Notes under the pieces: generated by a model
Database searches by the model: none
What the model was told of the DNA's origin: nothing
Seen by the model: only the letters and a program-made list of their open reading frames with translations
Shown here: piece after piece, positions 7,741 to 16,692 of the stretch
Layout of the letters: each line of letters begins with the position of its first letter
Position numbering within the stretch: the stretch's first letter is position 1
Assembly (NCBI RefSeq): GCF_900230225.1
Contig: NZ_OCNH01000003.1
Location: 186,001 to 250,000, forward strand
Length of the DNA stretch: 64,000 nt
Direction of reading: 5' to 3'
Source: Spirosoma fluviale
GTDB lineage: Bacteria > Bacteroidota > Bacteroidia > Cytophagales > Spirosomataceae
Program-made: the position numbers and the translations under genes

Positions 7741-9468
7741 ATGGATGGAGATGGTAACGCTATGAAAACGCCGGGTACCCCTGATGGTCAGGGGAATAAG
7801 AACCGGATTCAGAATGATAAAGCAACGGTGCGTATACCCATGCTATTGGGTATTGCGCTGGCTGGAGGTATGTTGATTGGGGCGACGTTTTTTGGCGGCA
7901 CTCGGAGTATGAACAACATCGGACGGGGATACGGTAAATACAAGGAGATTTTACAGCTGATCGAGAACAATTACGTCGATACGGTCAATACCGACGATCT
8001 GGTCGATTACTCGATTACCAAGATGCTCGAAAGGCTTGATCCGCATACGGCCTACATGAACCCGCAGGATGCCGTGGCCGCCCGGGCGCAGCTGGAAGGT
8101 GGATTTGATGGTATTGGCGTGGAATTTAATATCTACAAAGACACTGTTTATGTGGTGACGCCCCTGGCGGGTGGACCCTCTGAAACGGCGGGTATTCAAA
8201 GTGGCGACAAAATTATTAAGGTCGATGATAAACCCCTGGCTGGTGGTAAAATTGAAAATAGTGCCGTGTTTAAGGCCCTTCGCGGTAAGAAGGGCACAGA
8301 TGTCAGGTTAACCATTCTTCGGAAAGGGGACAAGCAACCCAAGGACTTTACGATCACGCGCGACCGGATTCCGACTTACTCTGTCGATGCCGCCTATATG
8401 ATCGATGCCAAAACGGGATACATTAAAATTAACCGGTTCTCGGAAACAACTTACGATGAGTTCAAGACGGCGCTGGCATCGCTCAAGGCAAAAGGAATGA
8501 CCCAGCTCATGATGGACCTTCGGAATAACCCCGGCGGATACATGGACCGGGCTACCAACATTGCCGACGAGTTTATTTCGGGTAACAAGCTGCTTGTTTA
8601 TACCGATGGCAAAGACAACCGATATGACCGCAAAACGATGGCCCATATTGCCGGACAGTTTGAAGAGGGCGCTCTGGTTGTATTGATCGACGAGGGAAGC
8701 GCGTCGGCTTCTGAAATCGTGTCGGGGGCATTGCAGGATCACGACCGGGCCTTGATTGCGGGTCGTCGGTCGTTTGGGAAAGGGTTGGTACAAATGCCCG
8801 TAACGCTGTCTGACGGTTCCGAATTGCGGTTGACCATTTCACGCTATTACACACCCAGTGGTCGTAGTATTCAGAAACCGTACGTGCCGGGTCAGGAGGG
8901 TGATTATGAGAAAGACCTCGAACTCCGCTCGAAACGGGGTGAGTATTACATTGCCGATTCGATCAAAAACGATCCCAAGCTGAAATTTAAAACCGATGGC
9001 GGACGGGTTGTCTATGGCGGTGGCGGTATCACGCCGGATTATTTTATCCCGCGGGATTCAACCTGGCAGACGGCCTATCTGGTGCAACTTTACGGGAAGA
9101 ACATTATCCGCGAGTTTGCGATGGAATACACCAATGATAACCGGAAGAAACTGGAAAAAATGTCGTTCGATGAGTTCGATAAGGCGGTTATCATCAACGA
9201 TGAGCAGATGAACCGTCTCGTAAAAGAGGCTACCTCGGAGGGGATCAAGTTTAACGAGAAGGAGTACAATCGCTCGAAAAACTACATCCGTACGCAGATA
9301 AAGGCACTGGTAGCCCGGTCTGTCTTCCAGAAGACCAGCAAGGGCGGCCAAAATAACGAGTTCTTCCGCATCATCGCCCAATCGGACGATACCTATCAGA
9401 AAGCGCTGAAACTCTTCGATCGGGCTAACAAGCTCGAACACGGAGCGATGACGTATAATCAGAAGTAG
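7741..9468 (+). CDS. S41-family C-terminal processing peptidase
   Basis: An envelope serine protease that degrades or trims proteins from the C-terminus. The 575-residue product has an N-terminal membrane anchor (residues 33-52, IPMLLGIALAGGMLIGATFF). A PDZ domain follows at about 115-205 (GGFDGIGVEF to ITRDRIPT), then the S41 core. The catalytic pair is visible: Ser322 in DEGSASASEI and Lys347 in GRRSFGKGLVQ, with Gln351 after it. RNNPGG (261-266) is the usual strand before the active site. The C-terminal about 160 residues are a helical extension common in Bacteroidota homologues. A second ATG at 7762 is a possible start. The stop is followed at once by a palindromic repeat. Confidence 0.93.
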   Translation: MDGDGNAMKTPGTPDGQGNKNRIQNDKATVRIPMLLGIALAGGMLIGATFFGGTRSMNNIGRGYGKYKEILQLIENNYVDTVNTDDLVDYSITKMLERLDPHTAYMNPQDAVAARAQLEGGFDGIGVEFNIYKDTVYVVTPLAGGPSETAGIQSGDKIIKVDDKPLAGGKIENSAVFKALRGKKGTDVRLTILRKGDKQPKDFTITRDRIPTYSVDAAYMIDAKTGYIKINRFSETTYDEFKTALASLKAKGMTQLMMDLRNNPGGYMDRATNIADEFISGNKLLVYTDGKDNRYDRKTMAHIAGQFEEGALVVLIDEGSASASEIVSGALQDHDRALIAGRRSFGKGLVQMPVTLSDGSELRLTISRYYTPSGRSIQKPYVPGQEGDYEKDLELRSKRGEYYIADSIKNDPKLKFKTDGGRVVYGGGGITPDYFIPRDSTWQTAYLVQLYGKNIIREFAMEYTNDNRKKLEKMSFDEFDKAVIINDEQMNRLVKEATSEGIKFNEKEYNRSKNYIRTQIKALVARSVFQKTSKGGQNNEFFRIIAQSDDTYQKALKLFDRANKLEHGAMTYNQK

Positions 9469-9469
9469 A

Positions 9470-9572
9470 ATTAGGAGTTAGGAGCGAGAAGTTAGGAGTG
9501 AGGAGGGCTGGCGCGAAAGTAACACATGCGCCAGCCCTTCTCACTCCTCGCTCCTAACTCCTAACTCCTAAT
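9470..9572. repeat. 45-bp inverted repeat (family A) after the S41 gene
   Basis: Arms 9470-9514 and 9528-9572 pair almost perfectly over 45 bp around a 13-bp loop. The arms contain GGAGTGAGGAGGGCTGGCGC, which is also in the outer arm of 6998-7192. The repeat begins two bases after the TAG of the S41 gene and ends 12 bp before the stop of the convergent gene at 9584, so it could terminate both. Confidence 0.9.
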
Positions 9573-9583
9573 ACTCGCTACCG

Positions 9584-10027
9584 TCATGGTTTCTTCGAAA
9601 ACTGATAGGCGAAGCCCAGAAAGGATTGAAGATTCCCTGTTTTAAAATCTTTTCTCGAATAAGGCGCCAGTTCGAAGGCTACCCGCAGGTTGGGCATAAA
9701 CAGGAGCGGCTTTATTCGTACACCAACGTGCAGTGAATACCCTTCCAGCACATCCCGATTGTCGATGCCATTCAGTGCATTGAAGCGAACGCCCAGACCT
9801 GTATAGTAATTTACCTGCGCCTTTCGAGCCACATTGACCATAGGACAGATCGTTGTACTCAAGGAGCCAAACAACGTATTCGTCTGCATACGGGCATCGG
9901 CCCAGAAAGCGCGGTCGGCGTTGGTACTGACCGTAATCAGGCTGTTAAACGGATAATAGGCTACTGATGCCTGACCAAAAGCAGTTATTGTGACACTTAA
10001 AAGAAGCGCAGTTAAAGCATGTTTCAT
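9584..10027 (-). CDS. exported protein of unknown function, outer-membrane-like
   Basis: A 147-residue frame starting at ATG 10027 with a clear signal peptide (MKHALTALLLSVTITAFGQA; cleavage likely after FGQA). The mature part alternates hydrophobic and polar residues (VNYYTGLGVRFNA, YSLHVGVRIKPLLF, LRVAFELAPYS, FLGFAYQF). This suggests a small beta-barrel or a beta-rich outer-membrane protein with a strand-like end. I do not recognise a family. It is a lone gene, transcribed away from accD and towards the S41 gene, with a palindromic repeat in between. Confidence 0.65.
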   Translation of the reverse strand: MKHALTALLLSVTITAFGQASVAYYPFNSLITVSTNADRAFWADARMQTNTLFGSLSTTICPMVNVARKAQVNYYTGLGVRFNALNGIDNRDVLEGYSLHVGVRIKPLLFMPNLRVAFELAPYSRKDFKTGNLQSFLGFAYQFSKKP

Positions 10028-10164
10028 AGGCGCAAAGCAACAAATTTATTGGTACAAAAAAACGGTATGTACCCGAAACTGACTGTCTGGTTTTTTCAGG
10101 GTTTCCTGGTTTAGTTAGAAGGAGGTTTCTCAATTGCTCATCTCCGAATAGAGAACAATACTAG

Positions 10165-10191
10165 TTGATGCTTCTTTTCTTTGTACCTTTG
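10165..10191 (+). promoter_or_regulatory. promoter of accD
   Basis: TTG at 10165-10167 and TACCTTTG at 10184-10191 match the Bacteroidota -33/-7 pattern, with a rather short 16-bp spacer. The -7 element lies 31 bp before ATG 10223 and so supports that start over an in-frame codon at 10181. Confidence 0.5.
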
Positions 10192-10222
10192 CCGCTCCTT
10201 TGCTGATAATTACTTACTGAAA

Positions 10223-11065
10223 ATGTCTTGGTTCGTCCGAAAAGATAAGGGTATTCAGACCCCAACCGAAATGAAACGGGAAGCTCCCGACGGGTTGTGG
10301 TATCAATGTCCGAACTGCAAAAAGGTAATGAACACGCGGGAACACAAACTCAACGCGTATACCTGTGTTCATTGCAACTACCACGAAAAAATAGGCTCCG
10401 ATGCTTATTTCTCCCTCCTGTTCGATGATAACGAATTCACCGAACTCGATGCCAACATGCAATCGGCCGACCCGCTCAAATTTGTCGACACCAAAGCCTA
10501 TCCGGATCGTGTAAAGGCAACCATTGCCAAAACGGGTTTGAAAGATGCCGTTCGGACAGCTTACGGGCCTATGAACGGGTTGATCGTGACGGCGGCTGTC
10601 ATGGATTTCAATTTCATTGGCGGTTCAATGGGCTCGGTAGTGGGCGAAAAAATTGCCCGTGCCATTGACCATGCTATCGCTCACAAAACGCCGTTCCTGA
10701 TGGTGTCGAAGTCGGGCGGGGCGCGGATGATGGAAGCCGGTTTCTCGCTGATGCAAATGGCGAAAACGTCGGCAAAGCTGGCGTTGCTCGATAAAGCCAA
10801 GCTTCCTTACGTGTCGTTGCTGACCGACCCGACTACGGGGGGCGTAACCGCTTCGTACGCCATGCTCGGCGATTTCAACATTGCCGAACCCGAAGCACTG
10901 ATCGGTTTTGCCGGGCCGCGCGTTATCCGCGAAACCATTGGTAAGGATCTGCCAAAAGGCTTTCAAAGTGCTGAGTTCGTCCTCGATCACGGCTTCCTCG
11001 ACTTCATCGTCGACCGGAAAGACCTGAAAGATAAATTAGTGAGCCTGTTCAATATGCTGTTGTAG
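10223..11065 (+). CDS. accD: acetyl-CoA carboxylase carboxyltransferase subunit beta
   Basis: One half of the carboxyltransferase that moves CO2 from carboxybiotin to acetyl-CoA, giving malonyl-CoA for fatty acid synthesis. The 280-residue protein begins [14 protein letters not shown], the family's standard start. It carries the AccD zinc ribbon: Cys29, Cys32, Cys48 and Cys51 (CPNC and CVHC). The crotonase-fold core shows [51 protein letters not shown] and [13 protein letters not shown], all typical. The start was moved from an in-frame codon at 10181 because a promoter overlaps that stretch. The stop codon lies inside a palindromic repeat. accA is not nearby. Confidence 0.96.
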   Translation: MSWFVRKDKGIQTPTEMKREAPDGLWYQCPNCKKVMNTREHKLNAYTCVHCNYHEKIGSDAYFSLLFDDNEFTELDANMQSADPLKFVDTKAYPDRVKATIAKTGLKDAVRTAYGPMNGLIVTAAVMDFNFIGGSMGSVVGEKIARAIDHAIAHKTPFLMVSKSGGARMMEAGFSLMQMAKTSAKLALLDKAKLPYVSLLTDPTTGGVTASYAMLGDFNIAEPEALIGFAGPRVIRETIGKDLPKGFQSAEFVLDHGFLDFIVDRKDLKDKLVSLFNMLL

Positions 11066-11124
11066 AGACGCAATACCTTGCGTCTTTTACTCAATAAAAA
11101 GACGCAAGGTATTGCGTCTCTACA
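11061..11124. repeat. 28-bp perfect inverted repeat containing the accD stop codon
   Basis: Arms 11061-11088 and 11097-11124 are perfectly complementary over 28 bp with an 8-bp loop. The core GACGCAATACCTTGCGTC is itself nearly palindromic, so each arm can also fold. The accD TAG (11063-11065) lies in the left arm, and the next gene starts 9 bp after the right arm. Confidence 0.95.
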
Positions 11125-11132
11125 AATGCCCC

Positions 11133-12113
11133 ATGCGCCTTGTCTCCCATCCTGTTCTCTGCAACTACTACGTTACCTATCGCTGTAATGCGAGCTGTAG
11201 TTTTTGCGATATATGGGAGCGGCCTTCTCCGTATGTCACCCTCGAAAACGCCCGGCAGAATCTGCGTGACCTCAAACGGTTAGGCGTTCGGGTGGTCGAC
11301 TTTACGGGTGGCGAACCCCTGCTGCATCGCCAGCTTCCCGAACTTCTCCGCGAAGCCAAACGCCTTGGCCTGATTACGACCGTCACGACGAATGCGCTGC
11401 TGTACCCCAAACAGGCGGAGAGCCTGCGAGGTCTGGTCGACATGCTTCACTTTTCGCTCGATTCGCCTATTGCCGAAGAGCACGATGCCTCTCGGGGGGT
11501 GAAGTGTTTCGATAAGGTAATGGAGTCGATTACACTGGCCCGGAGCCTTGGTGAGCGACCCGATATTCTCTTTACGGTTTTTGAACATAACGTGCATCAG
11601 ATCAAACAGATGCATGAAGAAATTTGCCTGCCAAATGGTCTTGTGCTGATTCTAAATCCGGTATTTGAGTACAATACCGTCGATACCGGCGACCAGCTCT
11701 CGGAGGAGGCTCTGCACCAAATGTCGTGGTGGGGAAAGCAGAAAGATGTGTACCTGAACGATGCCTTTATCCAGCTTCGGCGCGACGGGGGGAATCACAT
11801 CGAGGCCCCCATTTGCCGGGCGGCCAGCACAACCATCGTTATTTCGCCGGAGAACAAACTCGTGCTGCCCTGTTATCATTTGGGATTGACGGATTTTGCC
11901 ATCGACAATAACCTGTTTGCCCTCTATCGCTCTGATGAGGTACAGAAATTAGTGGCGCTGGAAGGTCGGTTGCCCGCCTGCGAGGGCTGTGCCATTAACT
12001 GCTACATGCAGCCGTCGTTTGCTGTCGAAATAAACAAATACTTCTGGCGGGCACTGCCCAGCACCCTCAAATACAATTGGGTAAAAGGCACCTGGAAACA
12101 GTTGCTTAAGTAA
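11133..12113 (+). CDS. radical SAM protein with SPASM-like C-terminus
   Basis: A radical S-adenosylmethionine enzyme: the [4Fe-4S] motif CxxxCxxC is CNASCSFC at residues 18-25, counted from ATG 11133. It is followed by the SAM-binding FTGGEPLL (about 59-66). Several more cysteines near the C-terminus (ICRAA, CYHL, CEGCAINCYM) fit an auxiliary-cluster (SPASM/twitch-like) domain. Such proteins modify peptides, lipids or cofactors. No small peptide substrate gene or partner is next to it, so the substrate is unknown. An upstream TTG in the same frame lies within the palindromic repeat and is unlikely to be the start. About 326 residues. Confidence 0.85.
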   Translation: MRLVSHPVLCNYYVTYRCNASCSFCDIWERPSPYVTLENARQNLRDLKRLGVRVVDFTGGEPLLHRQLPELLREAKRLGLITTVTTNALLYPKQAESLRGLVDMLHFSLDSPIAEEHDASRGVKCFDKVMESITLARSLGERPDILFTVFEHNVHQIKQMHEEICLPNGLVLILNPVFEYNTVDTGDQLSEEALHQMSWWGKQKDVYLNDAFIQLRRDGGNHIEAPICRAASTTIVISPENKLVLPCYHLGLTDFAIDNNLFALYRSDEVQKLVALEGRLPACEGCAINCYMQPSFAVEINKYFWRALPSTLKYNWVKGTWKQLLK

Positions 12114-12164
12114 ATGATCCCAATTTGCGGCTTGTAGGTCATGAATATCGACTAAACTCGCCCC

Positions 12165-13820
12165 ATGATGAAGTATGCACTCCTGACGTTCCTTTTATCA
12201 ATTGGCGCACTGGTAACACAAGGCCAGACGAAAAACCCGCCCGAACAGGTCGTAATCACCTCTAAGAAGGGTAAAATCCGGCTGTCCAGTCATGAAAATG
12301 GGCAATTACAGCTGAATGTGCCGCCAAAAGATGTCGTTAAATTCAAGGCTGCTGGGTTGGTTCATTATAGCGACTTCGGTGCCGCAGGCAATGGCAAAAC
12401 GGATGATATCGATGCTATTGCGGCCACGCATGCATTTGCCAACCTGCATGGCCTTTTAGTGAAAGCCGATGATAAAGCTACCTACTACATTAGCGGCAAA
12501 GAGCGCACAGCCTTCATCCGTACAAACACCGATTTTGGCACGGCATCTTTCCTTATTGACGATACAGAGGTTCAGAATCGCAATGCCTCTGTGTTCACGG
12601 TCAGTTCGGACCTCAAACCGTTTAAGCTGGAAACGATAACGTCCCTGAAGCGAAATCAGCAAAAGATTGACGCGGTTTTGCCTGCTTCCTGCCTGATTAC
12701 TGTTACGAACGCCACCGTAAAGCAGTACATCCGGTTTGGACTCAACCAAAATAATGGCTCCCCACAGACCGATATTTTTGTCGTTGATAAACATGGCAAT
12801 GTCGATATGAACGCCCCGATCATTTGGGATTTCTCTCAAATCACCGACATCACGGCGCTGCCGATCGACGAAAAGCCACTGACTATCAAGGGGGGACGTT
12901 TCACAACCATTGCCAATAAAGCCGAATCAAAGTATACCTATTATAACCGAAATATTGCCATCAGACGGTCTAATGTGCTGGTTGAAGGACTGCAACATTA
13001 CATTAAAGGCGAAGAAGACCACGGTGCGCCCTATGGCGGCTTCATCAACATCGGTGAGTGCGCTTATGTAACGGTAAAAAACACCATCCTGACCGGCCAC
13101 CGGACGTATAGCACGATTGGCGCGGCCGATAAGCCGGTTACCATGGGCACTTACGATCTGTCTGTCAATCGGGCGCTCAACGTATCGTTCGTTAATTGCA
13201 GCCAGACCAACGACATCAACGACAATACGTACTGGGGCATTCTGGGGTCCAACTTCTGTAAAAATCTTCTTTACGATCAGTGTACCCTCTCTCGGTTCGA
13301 TGCCCATCAGGGCGTTGCCAATGCCACCATCCGTAACTCGACGCTCGGCCACATGGGGATCAATGCGATTGGCAGCGGCCTTTTGCTAATCGAGAATTCG
13401 ACCATCCGGGGCAGGAGTGTAGTCAACCTGCGCCCCGATTATGGTAGTAGCTGGCAGGGAGAGCTAGTGATCCGTAACTGTGTTTTCGTGCCATCCGATG
13501 GCAAACCCATCAGTGCTGCGGTGATAAGCGGCTTTTATTCAGGCCAACATGATTTCGGCTACACCTGCTATATGCCCGAACGAATCACCATTGAAAATCT
13601 GCGTATCGACGACTCCCGGCATCCGGAAAATTATCAGGGACCGGCCATTTTTGCCAACTTTAACCCGCAACTGACCGACGCTTCCTACCAGGAGAAGTTC
13701 CCTTATGTTAAAACGAAAGAGGTCATCCTGAAAAACGTGACGACTGCCAGTGGCAAGCCGCTACGAATCAGCGATAACCCCTTCATGTTCCGGGATGTGA
13801 GAGTTAATAGCGGTCAGTGA
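12165..13820 (+). CDS. secreted parallel beta-helix protein
   Basis: A 551-residue exported protein with a signal peptide ending about residue 20 (GALVTQGQ). After a short N-terminal beta region the sequence has VHYSDFGAAGNGKTDD (about 67-82), the start typical of pectate-lyase-superfamily beta-helices of the PF12708 kind. Turns of a right-handed helix follow, rich in Asn and Gly (ITIENLRIDDS, ATIRNSTLGHMG, LLIENSTIRG). It is likely to bind or cleave a polysaccharide, but no catalytic triad can be assigned from reading alone. It lies 51 bp after the radical SAM gene in the same direction and may share its transcript. Confidence 0.7.
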   Translation: MMKYALLTFLLSIGALVTQGQTKNPPEQVVITSKKGKIRLSSHENGQLQLNVPPKDVVKFKAAGLVHYSDFGAAGNGKTDDIDAIAATHAFANLHGLLVKADDKATYYISGKERTAFIRTNTDFGTASFLIDDTEVQNRNASVFTVSSDLKPFKLETITSLKRNQQKIDAVLPASCLITVTNATVKQYIRFGLNQNNGSPQTDIFVVDKHGNVDMNAPIIWDFSQITDITALPIDEKPLTIKGGRFTTIANKAESKYTYYNRNIAIRRSNVLVEGLQHYIKGEEDHGAPYGGFINIGECAYVTVKNTILTGHRTYSTIGAADKPVTMGTYDLSVNRALNVSFVNCSQTNDINDNTYWGILGSNFCKNLLYDQCTLSRFDAHQGVANATIRNSTLGHMGINAIGSGLLLIENSTIRGRSVVNLRPDYGSSWQGELVIRNCVFVPSDGKPISAAVISGFYSGQHDFGYTCYMPERITIENLRIDDSRHPENYQGPAIFANFNPQLTDASYQEKFPYVKTKEVILKNVTTASGKPLRISDNPFMFRDVRVNSGQ

Positions 13821-13874
13821 GCCTGCATAAACTACACAAATCCGTTCGGCTACATCCGGTCAAAAACCTACCGC

Positions 13875-14996
13875 TCACCGTTTCACAACTTTGCGCGTCA
13901 GTGTTCGTCCGTCTACGTCAACACGCAGTACATAAACGCCAGGCGTCAGACTACTCATACTGACAACCTGCTCATGCTGGCGGGCCATTCGATGAAACGT
14001 TAACTCATGAAGTTTGCGGCCGTTATTGTCCGTTAGTTGCAGTGTAGCGGTTGTTGGGTTACTGGTCTGAATGACCACCTGCAACCGATCATCAACGGGG
14101 TTGGGAAACGTAACGAGCCGGACGTTGACATCTTCATAGTCTGTTATAGCCGTCACCAGGCCTGTTGGCGATGGCCCATCAGCTACCGGTTCGTAAGGAG
14201 GAATAATGCCCGGTGTGCTGGGAATATCCTCAACAACAAGCGGAATTTCCTGCATTGTCTGGCTGATCAGGATACCGCGTCGGTATTCGTTAATGGTTAA
14301 GGTTACGCTGTAGTATCCCAGTTCAGTCGGGGCATCCCAGACTAGTTCGCCCGTTCGGCTGTTGAGCTTGAAGGTCCCCCGGCGCGTTACATCGTTCGGA
14401 TACTGGTAGGAGGCCACCGACTGCGCATTACACGATGCCTGCGTTACGCTGGTCTGCGCTTTTGACAGTCCATACACCAGACTATCGCCTTCGGGGTCGG
14501 TGGCAGCCAGGGCAATCGTTGCCCGGCGTCCAACGCCAACACGGAAGCCATTTCCGGGATAACCCGGTGTAGGTGTCTGGTTGACCAGGTTGGTCGATAG
14601 GACCGAATTCAGGGTAAACAACTGCGCGTCGGCATTCGTAATGTTCTTAACACCTGTCCGGTTCGAGAGAATCAGGGTTAAGGGATAAACGCCCGGTCCG
14701 GCATACGTATGAATGAGCGTGTAGCTATTGATACTCGTTGTTTTATTTTCAATCAGCAATCGGCTGGCGCGAAACGCTTTTACGGTACTGCCATCGCCTA
14801 AACAGATGTCCAGTACATCGGCCTGATCGGCGGCCGGTTTCCCGCGAACTTCGTCCATGTACAATAAAGCCGATATTCGGTAGGTGAGGGGTGAACCGGT
14901 GATTGGCGTAGCCTGAATATAACCACCCAGCAAATGGCTTGCCTGTGCGGTGGACAAGCCAATCAGCAACAGGCAGAACAAGGTAATGATTTTCAT
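13875..14996 (-). CDS. T9SS-exported protein with type A sorting domain
   Basis: A large secreted protein with a signal peptide starting at ATG 14996 (MKIITLFCLLLIGLSTAQAS); a longer non-ATG frame begins upstream at 15071 but lacks a better start. The body holds beta-sandwich-like strands (YRISALLYMDE, YPLTLILSNRTG, ATDPEGDSLVYG). The latter resembles the cadherin/Ig-like 'DPEGD' strands of gliding-associated proteins. The last about 80 residues are a type A T9SS signal: FPNPVDDRLQVVI, then LTDNNGRKLHEL, and a terminal GVYVLRVDVDG with a basic tail RKVVKR. It should cross the outer membrane by type IX secretion and be anchored or released outside. Its binding partner is unknown. Confidence 0.85.
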   Translation of the reverse strand: MKIITLFCLLLIGLSTAQASHLLGGYIQATPITGSPLTYRISALLYMDEVRGKPAADQADVLDICLGDGSTVKAFRASRLLIENKTTSINSYTLIHTYAGPGVYPLTLILSNRTGVKNITNADAQLFTLNSVLSTNLVNQTPTPGYPGNGFRVGVGRRATIALAATDPEGDSLVYGLSKAQTSVTQASCNAQSVASYQYPNDVTRRGTFKLNSRTGELVWDAPTELGYYSVTLTINEYRRGILISQTMQEIPLVVEDIPSTPGIIPPYEPVADGPSPTGLVTAITDYEDVNVRLVTFPNPVDDRLQVVIQTSNPTTATLQLTDNNGRKLHELTFHRMARQHEQVVSMSSLTPGVYVLRVDVDGRTLTRKVVKR

Positions 14997-15103
14997 GACG
15001 GATTCGGGAGAAGGAGAACGCATGGAGATAACTTCAACTGGACAACTAACCATATGTCCAGACCGGAACATTTCGTAAGCGGTATTTTTTGTACTTTTCG
15101 CCC

Positions 15104-15931
15104 ATGCTGTATACGCCCGAACAAACTGCTCAACTACCGGCCGATGGCTTTCGTTACCTGCTCACCTCGGTCGATGACCACGTGCTGACGATTACGCTGA
15201 ATCGGCCCGAAAAGAAAAATGCCCTCCATCCACCCATGCTGGCTGAACTGGCTTTTGTACTGGCTTATGCCAATTACACGGCCCACATCTGGCTTGTTGT
15301 GCTGGCCGCTGCGGGCGATACGTTTTGCGCGGGAATGGACCTGAAAAGCCTGTCGGTGGGCGATACGGAAACCGCAACGGTGCCCGCACCTGCGGGGCCG
15401 GTTCGGCTGGGGGAGTTAATGGCCGGGTTGCACAAGCCCACTATTGCCCGCGTGCAGGGACCGGTGTATGCCGGTGGTTTTTTGCTCGTGGGTGCCAGCA
15501 CGTATGTCGTTGCAGCGGAGTCGGCAACGTTTACGTTACCGGAAGTAAAACGGGGCTTGTTTCCCTTTCAGGTGCTGGCTATTCTGCTGGACATCATGCC
15601 CGCCCGAGCCGCTCTCGACCTCTGCCTTCGGGCCCAAACGCTGACATCCGCTGAGGCAAAAAGCCTGGGGTTGGTTACAGATGTTGTACCTGTTGATGAA
15701 CTGGACAACGCCATAACCCAGTTGGTAGACGAGTTGAAACAACTTTCGCCCACGGCCATGCAGTTTGGGTTACGGGCCTACCGGCAACTAAAAGACCTGC
15801 CGTCGAGTGAACAGCAGGCCTATTTATTCGATCAGTTTCAGCAACTCCAGCAAACGCCCGACGCCAAAGAAGGGATGGCCGCTTTTCTGGAAAAACGCAA
15901 ACCGAACTGGGGCAATGTATCAAACAGCTAG
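15104..15931 (+). CDS. enoyl-CoA hydratase/isomerase family protein
   Basis: A crotonase-fold protein of about 275 residues acting on an acyl-CoA in the cytoplasm. The family features are VLTITLNRPEKKNALHPPM near the start, DTFCAGMDLKSL (oxyanion-hole loop and CoA site), PTIARVQGPVYAGGFLLV (second oxyanion Gly) and ESATFTLPEVKRGLFPF. The usual hydratase glutamates are not obvious, so hydratase, isomerase or another crotonase reaction all remain possible. ATG 15104 was chosen because it gives MLYTPEQ; an upstream TTG is weaker. The gene stands alone between minus-strand neighbours. Confidence 0.85.
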   Translation: MLYTPEQTAQLPADGFRYLLTSVDDHVLTITLNRPEKKNALHPPMLAELAFVLAYANYTAHIWLVVLAAAGDTFCAGMDLKSLSVGDTETATVPAPAGPVRLGELMAGLHKPTIARVQGPVYAGGFLLVGASTYVVAAESATFTLPEVKRGLFPFQVLAILLDIMPARAALDLCLRAQTLTSAEAKSLGLVTDVVPVDELDNAITQLVDELKQLSPTAMQFGLRAYRQLKDLPSSEQQAYLFDQFQQLQQTPDAKEGMAAFLEKRKPNWGNVSNS

Positions 15932-15946
15932 AAGCTGTTTGGTACT

Positions 15947-16417
15947 TTACGGCTTCGGTAAATCCGGGCAGTTGTCTTTCCGGCGGGTGTCGATAATACC
16001 CTGAATCTTCCAGTTACCATTAACTTTCACAAGCGTGAAGGCATTCACACCGCAGTGGCTTTTCTGATCTTTGAGGTAAAAGACGTAGGGTGTCCAGGCG
16101 GTGGCCAGTTCGGCATCAATTTTTATTTCCATGCCCGATAGCCGCTCGTCGAGGGTGAAGGCCGGGTATTTAACAACCGAAGCCGCAAACTTGCCAATAT
16201 CATCGGTCCTGACGGAAACATCGCCTTCTTTATTTTTAGCAATTGTCTGTAAGGACGCGCCGGGCATGAACGTATTTTTTATCTGGGTCGAATCCCCTTT
16301 TCGCATGCCGTCGAACATAAGTTTGATGGTCGTTCGAACGGCGGCTTCATCGGTGCTGGCTTGGGCAAAGGCCGAAACGGTTGAGAGAAAACTGACGAAA
16401 AGGAATAAATGCTTCAT
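15947..16417 (-). CDS. exported NTF2-like (lumazine-binding-like) protein
   Basis: A 156-residue protein with a signal peptide (MKHLFLFVSFLSTVSAFAQA). The rest shows a cone-like NTF2 fold: EAAVRTTIKLMFDGMRKGDS at the start, a central WTPYVFYL strand and the closing VNAFTLVKVNGNWKIQGIIDT. Such proteins often bind small ligands; no function can be assigned. Its ATG overlaps the stop of the preceding membrane-protein gene by four bases (ATGA), so the two are translationally coupled. Confidence 0.75.
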   Translation of the reverse strand: MKHLFLFVSFLSTVSAFAQASTDEAAVRTTIKLMFDGMRKGDSTQIKNTFMPGASLQTIAKNKEGDVSVRTDDIGKFAASVVKYPAFTLDERLSGMEIKIDAELATAWTPYVFYLKDQKSHCGVNAFTLVKVNGNWKIQGIIDTRRKDNCPDLPKP

Positions 16418-16632
16418 GAAATACGCTGTTTACGGCCAATGAAAATATAAAGGAGTGCTCCGATCAGGTTCAGGAAAACGATAATGATTACCCAGATCAC
16501 TTTATCGTTTGGGCCACGAAAGTCGCTTCGAACAACATCGACGAGCGCAACAATGGGGAAGACGAGCAGAAATGCTAAAACGCCCAGAATGAAAAAAAGC
16601 TCTATTCCACCAATACCAATAAATGCTTGCAT
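16414..16632 (-). CDS. small membrane protein with PLD-nuclease N-terminal-type domain
   Basis: A 72-residue protein with two membrane segments (about residues 8-29 and 45-65). Between them is ALVDVVRSDFRGPNDKVIWV, and it ends GRKQRIS. This 'DVxxSdF.g..KiiWviiiil.p..G...Yf.iGrkq' pattern is typical of PLDc_N domains, here without a phospholipase domain. Its role is unknown. It is first in a two-gene unit with the NTF2-like gene, overlapping by four bases. The xylA terminator lies just upstream. Confidence 0.75.
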   Translation of the reverse strand: MQAFIGIGGIELFFILGVLAFLLVFPIVALVDVVRSDFRGPNDKVIWVIIIVFLNLIGALLYIFIGRKQRIS

Positions 16633-16646
16633 AGAGATAGAGTTTA

Positions 16647-16683
16647 CCCGGACTTGCCCAACACGGAGTTCGGCAAGTCCGGG
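16647..16683 (-). terminator. terminator after xylA
   Basis: Arms 16647-16658 and 16672-16683 (CCCGGACTTGCC and its complement) pair over 12 bp around a 13-base loop, 9 bp after the xylA stop. No long T-run follows, so termination strength is uncertain. Confidence 0.6.
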
Positions 16684-16692
16684 ATGTTTTGG

